This document shows positions 17,862 to 26,733 of a stretch of DNA of 58,239 bases, in pieces. This DNA is from an uncultured Desulfobacterales bacterium (GTDB lineage: Bacteria; Desulfobacterota; Desulfobacteria; Desulfobacterales; JAHEIW01). How positions within the stretch are numbered: position 1 is the first letter of the stretch; every line of letters starts with the position of its first letter. Under the pieces are notes generated by a model that saw nothing but the letters and a program-made list of their open reading frames with translations, was not told where the DNA came from and ran no database searches. The stretch is taken from assembly GCA_947259495.1 (NCBI GenBank), contig CAMYLV010000015.1:1-58239 (forward strand). The letters run 5' to 3'. A program made the translations under genes and the position numbers.

Positions 17862-19586
17862 ATGGCATCGAGGCCCCTAAATTCCACAAAGCACCCGCAT
17901 GATGCTGAAATCGGCGCCATCCACAAATCCTGGGACGGACGCGTTCGCTTTGCGCTGGTCTATCCGAATCGATATCATGTGGGCATGTCCAATCTGGGTT
18001 TTCAAAGTGTCTATCGTCTGCTAAATGATTATGAGCATGTCGTTTGTGAGCGTGCATTCCTGCCGGAACCATCCCGCAAACAACCACCCATCATCAAAAC
18101 CCTTGAATCCGGAAAACGCCTTTTAGATACCGATGTTATCGCTTTTTCGCTGTCGTTTGAAAACGATTACCCCCATATTCTTTCAATTCTTGACAATATC
18201 GGTCTGCCCTTGAGAGCCGACCAAAGGGGTGATCGGCATCCGCTATTGATCGCCGGTGGTGTCGCCAGTATTTTAAATCCGGAGCCGATTGCTGCTTTTT
18301 TTGACTGCTTTCTCATCGGTGAAGCCGAAGCTATACTGCCCCGCTTCCTCGACGTATTCGACCCCGCGAACAAACGGCGCGCAATGCTTAAGAAAATTGC
18401 CGGCGAGGTCCCGGGTGCTTATGTCCCGGCATTTTACGGTGTCGATTATCAGCGCGACGGGACCATCGCAGCCTTTAACCCCCTGGAGGCAGTCCCAACG
18501 AGTGTCAACCGTGTTTACCTCAAGGATCTGGCAGACACGGCCAGCTGCAGTGCCATTCTAACCCCTGATACCGCCTTTGACCGGACCCATTTGATCGAGG
18601 TTGCCAGAGGTTGCCCCCACGGCTGCCGCTTCTGCGCGGCCGGATTTGTTTATCGCCCCCCGCGTTTCAGACCGATTTCAGCGCTGGCCGAAAATATAGA
18701 TCAGGGAATCTCACAATCGAACCGCATCGGTCTGGTGGGGGCTGCGGTTTCCGATCTTCCGGGGCTGGCTGATTTGTGCGGTCAATACCTGGATAAAGAC
18801 ATCCGAATATCGTTCAGTTCCCTGCGGGCCGACGGGTTGTCTCCGGAATTGTTGTCGATTCTTAAACACAGCAACGTTAAAACCGCAACAATTGCTCCGG
18901 ACGCCGGCTCCGAGCGCATGCGAAAGGTCATCAATAAGGGCATAACCGAAGATGCGATCCTGGCCGCCGCCGATGCCCTGGTGGCTAACGGCATCCCGAA
19001 CTTAAAATTGTATTTTATGATTGGGCTGCCCACCGAGACCACCGCTGACGTCGAAGCCATCATTCGTTTAAGCAAACAAATCAAGCATCGTTTCTTAAAG
19101 GCCAGCCGATCCCAAAAACGGATCGGTGAAATCACCATCAGTTTAAACTGTTTTGTACCCAAGCCCGTTACCCCTTTTCAATGGGTGGCCATGGCCGAAA
19201 CCGGTGCTTTGAAAAGAAAAATAAAAAAAATTAAAACTGAACTGAAGAAAATCCCCAATCTGCGGGTCCATTCGGACATACCGCGCTGGGCCTATATACA
19301 GGCGCTTTTTTCACGGGGTGATCGCAAAGTCGCCGAAATCCTTTCTCTAGCGCACACCTATAAGGGCAACTGGGCCCGAACCCTCAAAGCCGTGTCCGTC
19401 AACCCGGATTTTTATGTCCTGCGGGAACGTGACCTCAATGAGCGGCTCCCCTGGGATTTTATTGATCAAGGAATTAAAAAGTCCTATTTGCAGCAAGAAT
19501 TCCTGCGCGCCATAAGCGCCCGGCCCTCTCCGGCTTGCCGGGTTGAAACCTGCAATATCTGCGGTATTTGTAATCAAGAGTCGTAA
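17862..19586 (+). CDS. B12-binding-type radical SAM protein
   Basis: The protein has an N-terminal cobalamin-binding-like region (VRFALVYPNRYHVGMSNLG near residue 27, with FSLSFENDYP and LLIAGGVASILNPEP), then a radical SAM domain with the cluster motif CPHGCRFC near residue 250. It ends in a Cys cluster (CRVETCNICGIC). It resembles the large family of B12-binding radical SAM proteins, often annotated TIGR03960-like, whose substrate is unknown. The ATG was chosen because the upstream frame lies in repeat DNA and family members begin near here. No strong ribosome site is visible, so the start is not certain. It is 318 nt after ftsZ and may be a separate unit. Confidence 0.8.
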   Translation: MASRPLNSTKHPHDAEIGAIHKSWDGRVRFALVYPNRYHVGMSNLGFQSVYRLLNDYEHVVCERAFLPEPSRKQPPIIKTLESGKRLLDTDVIAFSLSFENDYPHILSILDNIGLPLRADQRGDRHPLLIAGGVASILNPEPIAAFFDCFLIGEAEAILPRFLDVFDPANKRRAMLKKIAGEVPGAYVPAFYGVDYQRDGTIAAFNPLEAVPTSVNRVYLKDLADTASCSAILTPDTAFDRTHLIEVARGCPHGCRFCAAGFVYRPPRFRPISALAENIDQGISQSNRIGLVGAAVSDLPGLADLCGQYLDKDIRISFSSLRADGLSPELLSILKHSNVKTATIAPDAGSERMRKVINKGITEDAILAAADALVANGIPNLKLYFMIGLPTETTADVEAIIRLSKQIKHRFLKASRSQKRIGEITISLNCFVPKPVTPFQWVAMAETGALKRKIKKIKTELKKIPNLRVHSDIPRWAYIQALFSRGDRKVAEILSLAHTYKGNWARTLKAVSVNPDFYVLRERDLNERLPWDFIDQGIKKSYLQQEFLRAISARPSPACRVETCNICGICNQES

Positions 19587-19641
19587 AACCAGCATTTTTA
19601 TCCGCAGCGTTCACAAATATGGTGACAGGTGTCGGTCAACT

Positions 19642-19896
19642 GGTTCAGAGGTTCAGCGTTCAGAGGTTCAGAGGTTGGCGACCAGAAGGCAGCTGGCTGC
19701 GAGCTGCTCGCTACCGGCTGCTGGTTACTGGCTTCTCTCTTCTAAACTTAGTCCTCAGCACTCAGTCCTTATTTTTTCCGACGCCCGCAACTCGCATCGC
19801 GCAACCCGCAAAACGCAACTCGTAACAAACACCCCGCACCCCGTGACCCAGAAACTTTGAACCCTGAATTCTGAACCTTTGAACCTCGAACCTTGT
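19642..19896. repeat. GGTTCAGAGG / GAACCTTTGAACC intergenic cassette
   Basis: The left arm has tandem copies of GGTTCAGAGG. The middle carries other phrases: GGCAGCTGGCTGCGAGCTGC, CTACCGGCTGCTGGTTACTGGC, and CGCAACTCG/CGCAACCCG copies. The right arm has CTGAACCTTTGAACCTCGAACC, the reverse complement of the left phrase. Cassettes of the same type lie at 22227, 28534, 29099, 32021, 37517, 45010, 49062 and 52835. Confidence 0.8.
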
Positions 19897-20102
19897 TTGA
19901 AACGCCCAGCCCGACCAGCGAGAAAATGGATTATATTGAAAAAAATAGGGAATCTTACTTGAAAATAGTACCCTTAAATGATACTTAAAAGCCTTTTTTG
20001 ATGGAACCGGTTCTGCCCGGGCGTCACGAATATCGAACTTATCGGTCGCTGGTCTGAAATACTTGCGACCTTATATAGCCAATGAAATGGCAAGGAGATG
20101 CG

Positions 20103-22220
20103 ATGATTGCGAGTATTTTTTTCATGCTGGGATTGGGGGTTGTTTGCGCCGGGATTTTAACAGCGGCATCCCGCATCTTTTACGTATACGAAGATCCACG
20201 GATTGCCCGCGTGGAAGCCTGTTTTGCGGGCGCCAATTGCGGCGGATGCGGTTACGCCGGCTGTTCCGCCGCAGCTGTCGCTGTCGTGGCAGGTGAGGCA
20301 GATCCCAGCGTTTGCATCGTTGGTGGTCCGGAATCGGCTACCAAAGCCGCTGAAGTTATGGGAGTGGAGGTTGGCCTGGCCGAGTCCCCCAAATCCTACA
20401 ACCCTTGCAGCGGCGGTGTGCGCGCTGCCGATAAATTTGTCTACCTCGGCGTCAATACCTGCCGGGCCCAGGCGGTTTTATCCGGCGGCCAGCGGGCATG
20501 TGCGGTTGGATGCATTGGACTGGGTGATTGCATTGATGCATGTCAGTTCAATGCCCTGAAAATGGGGCCGCAAGGTTATCCGGTGGTGGTGGCAGAAAAT
20601 TGTGTGGGTTGTGGCGCCTGCGAAACAGTCTGCCCCAAATATGTCATGAAGGTCAAAACCATGTCTGAGCGCCTGATGCACTTTAATTGCAGTAGTGATC
20701 GCCTGGCGCCCTGTCGCCAGACCTGTCCCGCCGAAATCGACATTCCCCAGTATATCGCCCAGATTCGAGAAGGAGACTACGAAGGCGCTGTCAATACCAT
20801 CCGGGAACGAAATCCGTTTCTGTTGTCCTGCGGTCGGGTGTGCCCGCATCCCTGCGAAACGAACTGCCGTCGGGGAATCGAGGATGAACCCGTGTCTATC
20901 AATCAATTGAAGCGCTTTGTCGCTGATTATGAGATGAATTCCGAAGAGCGGCTGCCCATCCCGACGGCCCCTGAGACGCGCAAACGCGTCGCCGTTATCG
21001 GCGGTGGACCGGCTGGATTAACCTGCGCGTATTTCCTCCGGCGGCTGGGCCATCAGGTCAATATTTTTGAAGCCATGCCAAAACTGGGGGGCATGTTGCG
21101 GTATGGTATTCCGGAGTATCGCCTGCCCAAACAGGTTCTGGACTGGGAAATCCAAACTATCCTGGATCTGGGGGTCGATTTTCACACCAATGTGAAATTC
21201 GGCTATGATTTCGACTTAAGTTCACTGGTAGCATCCGGGTTCGATGCCATCTTTCTGGGTATCGGCGCCTGGAAAGATGCCAGCCTGCGCGTAGAGGGAG
21301 AAGATCTCAAAGGCTGCTATACCGGAATTGATTTCCTTTCCCGGCTGGCCGGCGGCGAAAAGCTTCCCATCGGCCAAACGGCAGCGATTATCGGCGGCGG
21401 CAATACGGCCATCGACTGTACCCGCAATCTCATTCGCTTAGGCGCTGAAAAAGTATATATTGTTTATCGTCGTACCCGCGGAGAGATGCCTGCCAACGAG
21501 GTCGAAATCGATGCGGCTGAACACGAAGGGGTCGAATTTGTGTTTCTGGCCGCTCCGGTGAAAGTCATCGGCGATGAAGACAGTCATGCGACCCATCTTG
21601 AATATTTAAAGATGGAGCTCGGAGAACCCGACGCCAGCGGCAGGCGTCGGCCGGTGCCCATCGAAGGTTCCGAAACCCTGCTGCAAACCGACATGGTCAT
21701 TACCGCCATCGGTCAATCCCCCGATGTTTCATTTACCGAGCGCACTCAGAAACGCCTGGCAGATCTGAATACCACCCGCTGGAATACCATCGAAGTAAAT
21801 CCTGAGACGCTGCAATCCAACATCCCGTATTTGTTTGCCGCCGGAGATGCCGCCACCGGCCCGTCTCTGGTGGTATCAGCGATTGGCGGGGGACGACGGG
21901 CCGCCCGCTCCATTCACCAGTATGTTCTGGGACAAAAGATTATGGCTCAGGAAAATGAATTAAACAATGATCTGATCGCCGAAACCCTATTTGATCAGGT
22001 GGACGGGATTGTTAAAAATCCCAGAGCGCCGATGCCGGAGCTGCCGGTTAAAGAACGGATATACTCTTTTATTGAAGTAGATCAAGTACTTACAGAGGAT
22101 TCCGCCTCAGGCGAAAGCAACCGCTGCCTGTCGTGCTGTCTGACGTGTTATGACCCGGACGCGGCTGCAAGCAATGCCGCGCAGCCGAAGGCCAAGCACA
22201 CAAAAAGTGAAGCAGCCTAA
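20103..22220 (+). CDS. rnfB: RnfB ferredoxin subunit fused to GltD-like NAD(P)/FAD oxidoreductase module
   Basis: The N-terminal part is RnfB, the subunit of the ion-translocating ferredoxin:NAD+ oxidoreductase that takes electrons from ferredoxin. It has a membrane anchor (residues 1-25), the cluster motif C40-x5-C46-x2-C49-x4-C54, and two ferredoxin-type 4Fe-4S motifs including CVGCGACETVCP. The C-terminal part (from about 210) resembles the glutamate synthase small subunit/NfnB group: Cys motifs CRQTCPAEIDIPQYI and CGRVCPHPCETNCRRG, the FAD loop GGGPAG at 300-305, and a second Rossmann loop IIGGGNTAID. The start ATG 20103 follows AAGGAG by 5 nt; ATG 20082 is less likely. It is first in the rnf locus, whereas rnfB is commonly last. 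Length is 705 aa. Confidence 0.9.
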   Translation: MIASIFFMLGLGVVCAGILTAASRIFYVYEDPRIARVEACFAGANCGGCGYAGCSAAAVAVVAGEADPSVCIVGGPESATKAAEVMGVEVGLAESPKSYNPCSGGVRAADKFVYLGVNTCRAQAVLSGGQRACAVGCIGLGDCIDACQFNALKMGPQGYPVVVAENCVGCGACETVCPKYVMKVKTMSERLMHFNCSSDRLAPCRQTCPAEIDIPQYIAQIREGDYEGAVNTIRERNPFLLSCGRVCPHPCETNCRRGIEDEPVSINQLKRFVADYEMNSEERLPIPTAPETRKRVAVIGGGPAGLTCAYFLRRLGHQVNIFEAMPKLGGMLRYGIPEYRLPKQVLDWEIQTILDLGVDFHTNVKFGYDFDLSSLVASGFDAIFLGIGAWKDASLRVEGEDLKGCYTGIDFLSRLAGGEKLPIGQTAAIIGGGNTAIDCTRNLIRLGAEKVYIVYRRTRGEMPANEVEIDAAEHEGVEFVFLAAPVKVIGDEDSHATHLEYLKMELGEPDASGRRRPVPIEGSETLLQTDMVITAIGQSPDVSFTERTQKRLADLNTTRWNTIEVNPETLQSNIPYLFAAGDAATGPSLVVSAIGGGRRAARSIHQYVLGQKIMAQENELNNDLIAETLFDQVDGIVKNPRAPMPELPVKERIYSFIEVDQVLTEDSASGESNRCLSCCLTCYDPDAAASNAAQPKAKHTKSEAA

Positions 22221-22226
22221 AAAAGG

Positions 22227-22388
22227 TTTCAGGTGTTAGTCACCCGGTTCAAAGGTTCAGGGTTCAAGGGTTCAGAGGTTAGTGTTGCGAGTTACGGGTT
22301 ATGCATTACAGGTATTGTGCAGACAGCAGCGGGGAGCCAGCAGCCAGATTTCTGACACCTGAATCCGCCTCCGGCGGAACACCTGAAA
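22227..22388. repeat. GGTTCA-type cassette with 10-bp terminal inverted repeat
   Basis: TTTCAGGTGT (22227-22236) and ACACCTGAAA (22379-22388) are perfect inverted ends. Inside are GGTTCAAAGGTTCAGGGTTC copies, a GCGAGTTACGGGTTATGC phrase, and the small palindrome TCCGCCTCCGGCGGA. It lies between the rnfB fusion gene and the next gene of the rnf locus. Confidence 0.75.
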
Positions 22389-22473
22389 CTATAGATACGG
22401 CATAAAAAAGTTCAGTAAAGCTTCCAAAGTAACAGATATCTTACAACATAGCACACGGAACGAGGAGGACCTT

Positions 22474-23220
22474 ATGGGTGGTCTGAATTTTTTAGAAAAG
22501 GTCGACATCTTTAAGGGGTTCAGTCAGGACCAGTTAAAGGCTGCGAGTAAAGGGGGACGGGAAAAGCATTACCTTTATGGAGAAAGATTGTTTGCCGAAG
22601 GTGAAGATGCCGATCGGATCTGGCTGGTAACCGATGGTCAGGTGGACCTAAGATTTGATTTGCCGGGCCGCCCCACTTCAGAACAAAACACCGTCTTTGC
22701 GATCACCGCTCCTCAGACGCTGGGGTGGTCAAGCTTTGTGCCGCCCTTCAAGTATGCGCTTTCCGCCTATAGTGCCACCAAAACCTGCAAAATCCTGCAG
22801 ATTAAAAAAGATCACCTCCTGGAATGTTTCGATAAAGATCCCCGCATGGGACTTATGTTCATGACGAATGTGGCCGCAATTGCCAGCCGGCATTTTGATC
22901 AATTGCAGGAATCCACCTCTGTTGCGCCGGTGTCAAAGGTTAAAATTACCGTTCACATGTCGACCTGCGGAATAGCCGCCGGCGCCCGTCAGGTGATGGG
23001 TGCCCTGGTGGAGGAAATTTCCGGCTCCGATCGGCGGGATATTGAGGTTGCCAGCTCCGGATGTATCGGTCATTGTAAAAATGAACCCAATATTACGGTC
23101 GAAATCGGCAGCAGCGAGCCGGTCATTTATCAAGAAATGACGCCCGACAAAATGCGGCGGGTTTTTAAAGAACATATCCTGGGGGGCGAAGTTCAAGAAG
23201 ACTATATCTTAGGTCATTGA
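22474..23220 (+). CDS. Cyclic-nucleotide-binding-domain protein with C-terminal thioredoxin-like [2Fe-2S] domain
   Basis: Residues about 5-150 form a cNMP-binding (CRP-type) beta-roll with the usual GERLFAEGEDADRIWLV-like block near residue 33. There is no helix-turn-helix after it. Instead, from about 152, follows a thioredoxin-like ferredoxin domain with STCGIAAGARQVM and SGCIGHCKNEPNITVEI. This Cys pattern matches the N-terminal domain of NuoF/HydB-type NADH-oxidising subunits. I infer an electron-transfer or redox-sensing protein that responds to a small ligand; the ligand is unknown. A GAGGAGG site precedes the ATG. Its first domain is paralogous to the next gene. The position inside the rnf locus suggests a role with Rnf. 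Confidence 0.85.
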   Translation: MGGLNFLEKVDIFKGFSQDQLKAASKGGREKHYLYGERLFAEGEDADRIWLVTDGQVDLRFDLPGRPTSEQNTVFAITAPQTLGWSSFVPPFKYALSAYSATKTCKILQIKKDHLLECFDKDPRMGLMFMTNVAAIASRHFDQLQESTSVAPVSKVKITVHMSTCGIAAGARQVMGALVEEISGSDRRDIEVASSGCIGHCKNEPNITVEIGSSEPVIYQEMTPDKMRRVFKEHILGGEVQEDYILGH

Positions 23221-23345
23221 ATATTGAATATCGAATAATGAATATTTTCGGAGGTCGCTGCGCTCCACCATTATAAAGATCAAATTATTTTAGTAAATGA
23301 TACCATTTCTTAAATATTCAATTTTCAATCGACAATATTCAATTG
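23221..23345. repeat. AATATTGAA-type inverted phrase repeat
   Basis: ATATTGAATATCGAATAATG at the left faces AATATTCAATTTTCAATCG and AATATTCAATTG at the right; the arms are reverse-complementary in phrase. The same flavour recurs near 7465-7488 and 43933-43957. Confidence 0.6.
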
Positions 23346-23360
23346 CAAAAGGGGGCTTTT

Positions 23361-23843
23361 ATGGTCAGTCTCGATTTTTTGGAAGATGTTGACGCTTTTG
23401 CCGAACTGGATGACGATCAATTAGCGGCCATACAGGATTGTTGCGAAGTCGCTAAATTTAAACGCGGTGGAGCCATCTTTGCTGCCGGAGAAGCCCCTGA
23501 ATATTTTTGGCTTGTGCTCGAAGGCCAGGTGAACCTGGTCTGGGATATGCCGGAGGGCCCGGCGCTGCCGGAAAACACCATCTCGACCCTGTCGGAGGGG
23601 ATGCCTTTTGGCTGGTCAAGTCTGGTCCCGCCCCATAAATACCGCCTTTCTGCCTATTGCGCTTCTCGAAGCTGCAAAACTGTGCGGATTCCGAGAAACC
23701 GCCTTCTAGAATTGTTCGAAGAGGACGCGCAGTTAGGCTACAAAGTCATGTCCAAGGTGATAATTGTCGTCGGGCAACGCTTTCACCAGCTACAGGATGA
23801 AGTTGCCAGGCGCAGGGGGCATGATATTATCAATCGGTGGTAA
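23361..23843 (+). CDS. Stand-alone cyclic-nucleotide-binding-domain protein
   Basis: The 160-residue protein consists of one cNMP-binding-type beta-roll with a C-terminal helix. Blocks FKRGGAIFAAGEAPEYFWLVLEGQVNL and GWSSLVPPHKYRLSAY match the preceding gene (GWSSFVPPFKYALSAY), so the two arose by duplication. No DNA-binding or other output domain is present, which argues against a transcription factor. The start ATG 23361 follows AAAAGGGGG; an in-frame TTG at 23343 would add six residues. It lies in the rnf locus between rnfB and the cytochrome gene, and could be a regulatory subunit. Function unknown. Confidence 0.8.
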   Translation: MVSLDFLEDVDAFAELDDDQLAAIQDCCEVAKFKRGGAIFAAGEAPEYFWLVLEGQVNLVWDMPEGPALPENTISTLSEGMPFGWSSLVPPHKYRLSAYCASRSCKTVRIPRNRLLELFEEDAQLGYKVMSKVIIVVGQRFHQLQDEVARRRGHDIINRW

Positions 23844-24008
23844 AAAAAGATTTTTATTTTGATCGGGCATAACTATTTAAAAATTTTATAATTAGCTTTG
23901 TTCATACTTTACCAAAAATATCTTGAAAGCCAGACAACATTATGGTAGTCGGTGCATGGTTTTCGGGCGGGAATTTGACAGGCAACGCAAAACAGATATG
24001 GAAACAAA

Positions 24009-24392
24009 ATGTTCTCAAAAAAAGAATTGAAGCTGGCAGGTGCATTGGCCGTATGCTTGTTGGTCATCGGTGTGATCAGTTACGCTGCCTTTCCGTTGCA
24101 GGCACCGCCTGAACCCCTGCGCCTGATGTTCAATGTTGCGGCGGGCAACGTCCTGTTTAATCATAAAATCCACGCCGCTGTGTCGGGCTATGGACTTTCC
24201 TGTGGTGACTGTCACCATACCTTATCTGAGGATGAGTATGCAGATGCCCAATCCTGCAGCGAATGTCACGAGCTGGACGAGGGAGACGAAGAGATGCCCA
24301 AACGCGCCGATGCATTCCATCTGCAGTGTATCAACTGCCACAAGGATTTTGAAGCCGGACCGATTGAGTGCACCGGCTGTCATGCCCTTTAG
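24009..24392 (+). CDS. Tetraheme class III (c3-type) cytochrome c
   Basis: The protein has an uncleaved-looking signal/anchor (about residues 9-28) and four CxxCH heme-binding motifs: CGDCH, CSECH, CINCH and CTGCH. The early NHKIH and the later FHLQC supply His residues that fit distal ligands of cytochrome c3-type folds. Length is 127 aa. It sits directly upstream of rnfC. Rnf-linked multiheme cytochromes are known in methanogens and acetogens/sulfate reducers, where they connect Rnf to a quinone or periplasmic redox pool. I infer the same role here. It should be exported and face the periplasm. Confidence 0.92.
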   Translation: MFSKKELKLAGALAVCLLVIGVISYAAFPLQAPPEPLRLMFNVAAGNVLFNHKIHAAVSGYGLSCGDCHHTLSEDEYADAQSCSECHELDEGDEEMPKRADAFHLQCINCHKDFEAGPIECTGCHAL

Positions 24393-24460
24393 AATGGTAT
24401 TTGAGCGATAATCCTAACACGATCGAGCGCTGTATCTGGCTGACTGAAAAAGGTTGAATC

Positions 24461-25744
24461 ATGATCAAAAAAGCATTTTTGGGTTTATCAACACCGCAAG
24501 TTAATTATGAAACCCTCCCTGCTCACCTTCCGGAAACCGAAAAGCTACCGGTCCCCAGAAGCATTACCCTGCACCACCCAAACAACGCTGCCTATAATAT
24601 ACCGTCGGTACCGGGAATCGGCGATGCGGTCAAGGCCGGTCAAAAATTGGCGCTTTTTCCGGATGAGAAGTCTTATGTCATTTCACCGATCAGCGGCAGG
24701 ATATCCGCCCTCTCTCCGTATACGGGCGATTTCGGAAAAGGCTACATTGCCATCACCATAGCCCGGGATGACACCGAAACGTTGGACGACACGTTCCAAC
24801 AAAAAATTCAAACGCCGTCTTTTGAGCTGCTGTGCGACTATCTGGTTGGCGCCCCGGGAGCCCCTCCCCTGGATGTGCTTGCGAATTCAAACGGCGACAT
24901 CAAAACCATCGTCATCAGAGGTCTGGATCCGGATCCGATGGTCGATACCAACCAGTATATTGCCCAATCCCGCTTGAAGGACCTCAAGAAAGGCATTCAA
25001 ATCTTAAAAGAAGTTACCGCTGTGCAGGACATTATCATATACACCGCCGGTGAATCCGTGCAGGGGTATGGCCACATCGGCGCCCGGGTCGCAGGAGTGA
25101 TAACCCGTTACCCGGCAGCCCTGCCGCACATGGTGATGAAAGATGTTCTGGGACAGGTGGTACCGGCCGGCAAGACCTGCGAAGATCTGGGCGTCTGCTT
25201 TTTCAGTGCCGAGGCGGTGATTTCGATCGGCAGTGCATTCGAATCCGGACGGATCCCGACATCTAAAACATTAACGTTTATTAAAAAGGACGGAACCTAC
25301 AGAATCATTGAAACCTGCATCGGCACACCCATCCGAAATATCCTGGAGGCCTATGGTGAAACGGTAAACGAATTTGACCGCATCATTCTCGGCGGACCCA
25401 TGACCGGATCAGCAGTTTATACGCTGGATCACCCGGTTCAGCCGGACACCGATGCCGTCATCGTGCTGGATCGGGATAAGGCCGCCTATGTTTCCGATTA
25501 TCCCTGCATCAACTGCGGTGAATGCATACGGATATGCCCGGCTAAAATACAGGTAAACATGCTGGTGCGATTTCTGGAAGCAAACCAATATGAAGAGGCC
25601 ACTGACAATTACGATCTGTATTCGTGTATTGAATGCGGCCTTTGCAGCTATGTATGCGTTTCCAAAATCCCGATTTTCCAATACATCAAGTTGGCAAAAT
25701 ACGAGCTGGAGCGCGCTAAAACGCCGGAGGCAGCGAATGCTTGA
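24461..25744 (+). CDS. rnfC: Rnf complex subunit RnfC
   Basis: RnfC is the peripheral NADH/FMN- and iron-sulfur-binding subunit of the Rnf complex. The 427-aa protein has an N-terminal barrel-sandwich-like part, the NuoF-like NADH/FMN domain (about 120-290) and a SLBB-like section. Two 4Fe-4S motifs follow near the C-terminus: CINCGECIRICP and CIECGLCSYVC. The glycine-rich FMN loop is less canonical than in NuoF (YTAGESVQGYG near 190). The stop overlaps the rnfD start by 8 nt. Confidence 0.95.
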   Translation: MIKKAFLGLSTPQVNYETLPAHLPETEKLPVPRSITLHHPNNAAYNIPSVPGIGDAVKAGQKLALFPDEKSYVISPISGRISALSPYTGDFGKGYIAITIARDDTETLDDTFQQKIQTPSFELLCDYLVGAPGAPPLDVLANSNGDIKTIVIRGLDPDPMVDTNQYIAQSRLKDLKKGIQILKEVTAVQDIIIYTAGESVQGYGHIGARVAGVITRYPAALPHMVMKDVLGQVVPAGKTCEDLGVCFFSAEAVISIGSAFESGRIPTSKTLTFIKKDGTYRIIETCIGTPIRNILEAYGETVNEFDRIILGGPMTGSAVYTLDHPVQPDTDAVIVLDRDKAAYVSDYPCINCGECIRICPAKIQVNMLVRFLEANQYEEATDNYDLYSCIECGLCSYVCVSKIPIFQYIKLAKYELERAKTPEAANA

Positions 25745-26732
25745 GAAAAGAGACGTGCTTGAGCAGCAAACACCCCTGAGACAAAAAAAACTGATCGTAT
25801 CTCATGCCCCGTTCTTTCACAGCGGCCGCACTGTAACCGAGCGCAGCTACCACACCATGCTGGCCGCTCTGCCGGCTCTTCTGCTGGGCTTCTACTATTA
25901 TGGCATGCCGGCCTTCGGTGTGGTTTGCCTGTCGATTTCCACAGCCATCCTCTGGGAGCTGGTCGTTAACCTGGTGACCAAAAGAACCATCACCATTGGC
26001 GACGGAAATGCCGCCTGGTTGGGAATGTTGTTTGGCATGCTCGTCCCGGCCACCATGCCCTGGTGGGCGGTGATTACCGGAACGTTTATTGTGATCGTCA
26101 TCGGCAAGCAAATATTTGGGGGTATCGGCAGCAATGCCTTTCATCCGGTGGCGCTGGCACTGGCGATGATGATGCTCTCCTGGCGAAGCCTGTTCGATTT
26201 TGACGCCGCCCTGTTAAATTACGACCTTGAATTTGCGACCATTTATCCATTGGCGGCCGTAAAGTATTTTGGTGCCGCCTCGCTTGATGCATTCAGCTTA
26301 TTGGATCTTCTGATGGGCAAGCAGCTGGGTGGGATCGGCTCGGCCTTTGGTCTGGGACTTTTGATCGGCGGGATTTATCTGATGCTGCGGGGGTTTATCC
26401 GCTGGGAAATATCCCTTACGTTCCTGGCCGGCATTTTTGCGACTGCTTTTGTGTTTAACCTGTTCGACCCGGCTCGATTTGCCCCGCCGGCCTTTCATCT
26501 GTTAACCGGTTACACGTTAATCGGCGCTTTTTTCCTGGCCACCGAGGATTCATCTTCGCCCGTCAATTTCGTTCCCATGCTGATTTACGGCGCCGCCGGC
26601 GGTATGATGACCGTGCTGATCCGTAATATCGGCGCCTGGGTGGATGGGGTTATCTTAGCCATCCTGGTCATCAACCTGATTAGCCCGCTGCTGGATAAAA
26701 TCAGACCCCAGGCACTTGGAAAGGTTGAATAA
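25737..26732 (+). CDS. rnfD: Rnf complex membrane subunit RnfD
   Basis: RnfD is a polytopic inner-membrane subunit that carries covalent FMN and contributes to ion translocation. The protein has about nine hydrophobic segments and the family blocks SHAPFFHSGRTVTERSYHTM near the N-terminus and GGIGSNAFHPVALALAM near 125. The start ATG overlaps the end of rnfC by 8 nt, which indicates translational coupling; the longer open frame upstream lies entirely in rnfC. Length is 331 aa. Confidence 0.95.
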   Translation: MLEKRDVLEQQTPLRQKKLIVSHAPFFHSGRTVTERSYHTMLAALPALLLGFYYYGMPAFGVVCLSISTAILWELVVNLVTKRTITIGDGNAAWLGMLFGMLVPATMPWWAVITGTFIVIVIGKQIFGGIGSNAFHPVALALAMMMLSWRSLFDFDAALLNYDLEFATIYPLAAVKYFGAASLDAFSLLDLLMGKQLGGIGSAFGLGLLIGGIYLMLRGFIRWEISLTFLAGIFATAFVFNLFDPARFAPPAFHLLTGYTLIGAFFLATEDSSSPVNFVPMLIYGAAGGMMTVLIRNIGAWVDGVILAILVINLISPLLDKIRPQALGKVE

Positions 26733-26733
26733 G

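Noticed and set aside
19642-19896. Possible CRISPR array in the GGTTCA repeats
   Set aside because: Repeat units are 7-10 nt, irregular, with no unique spacers of constant length, and no cas genes are nearby.
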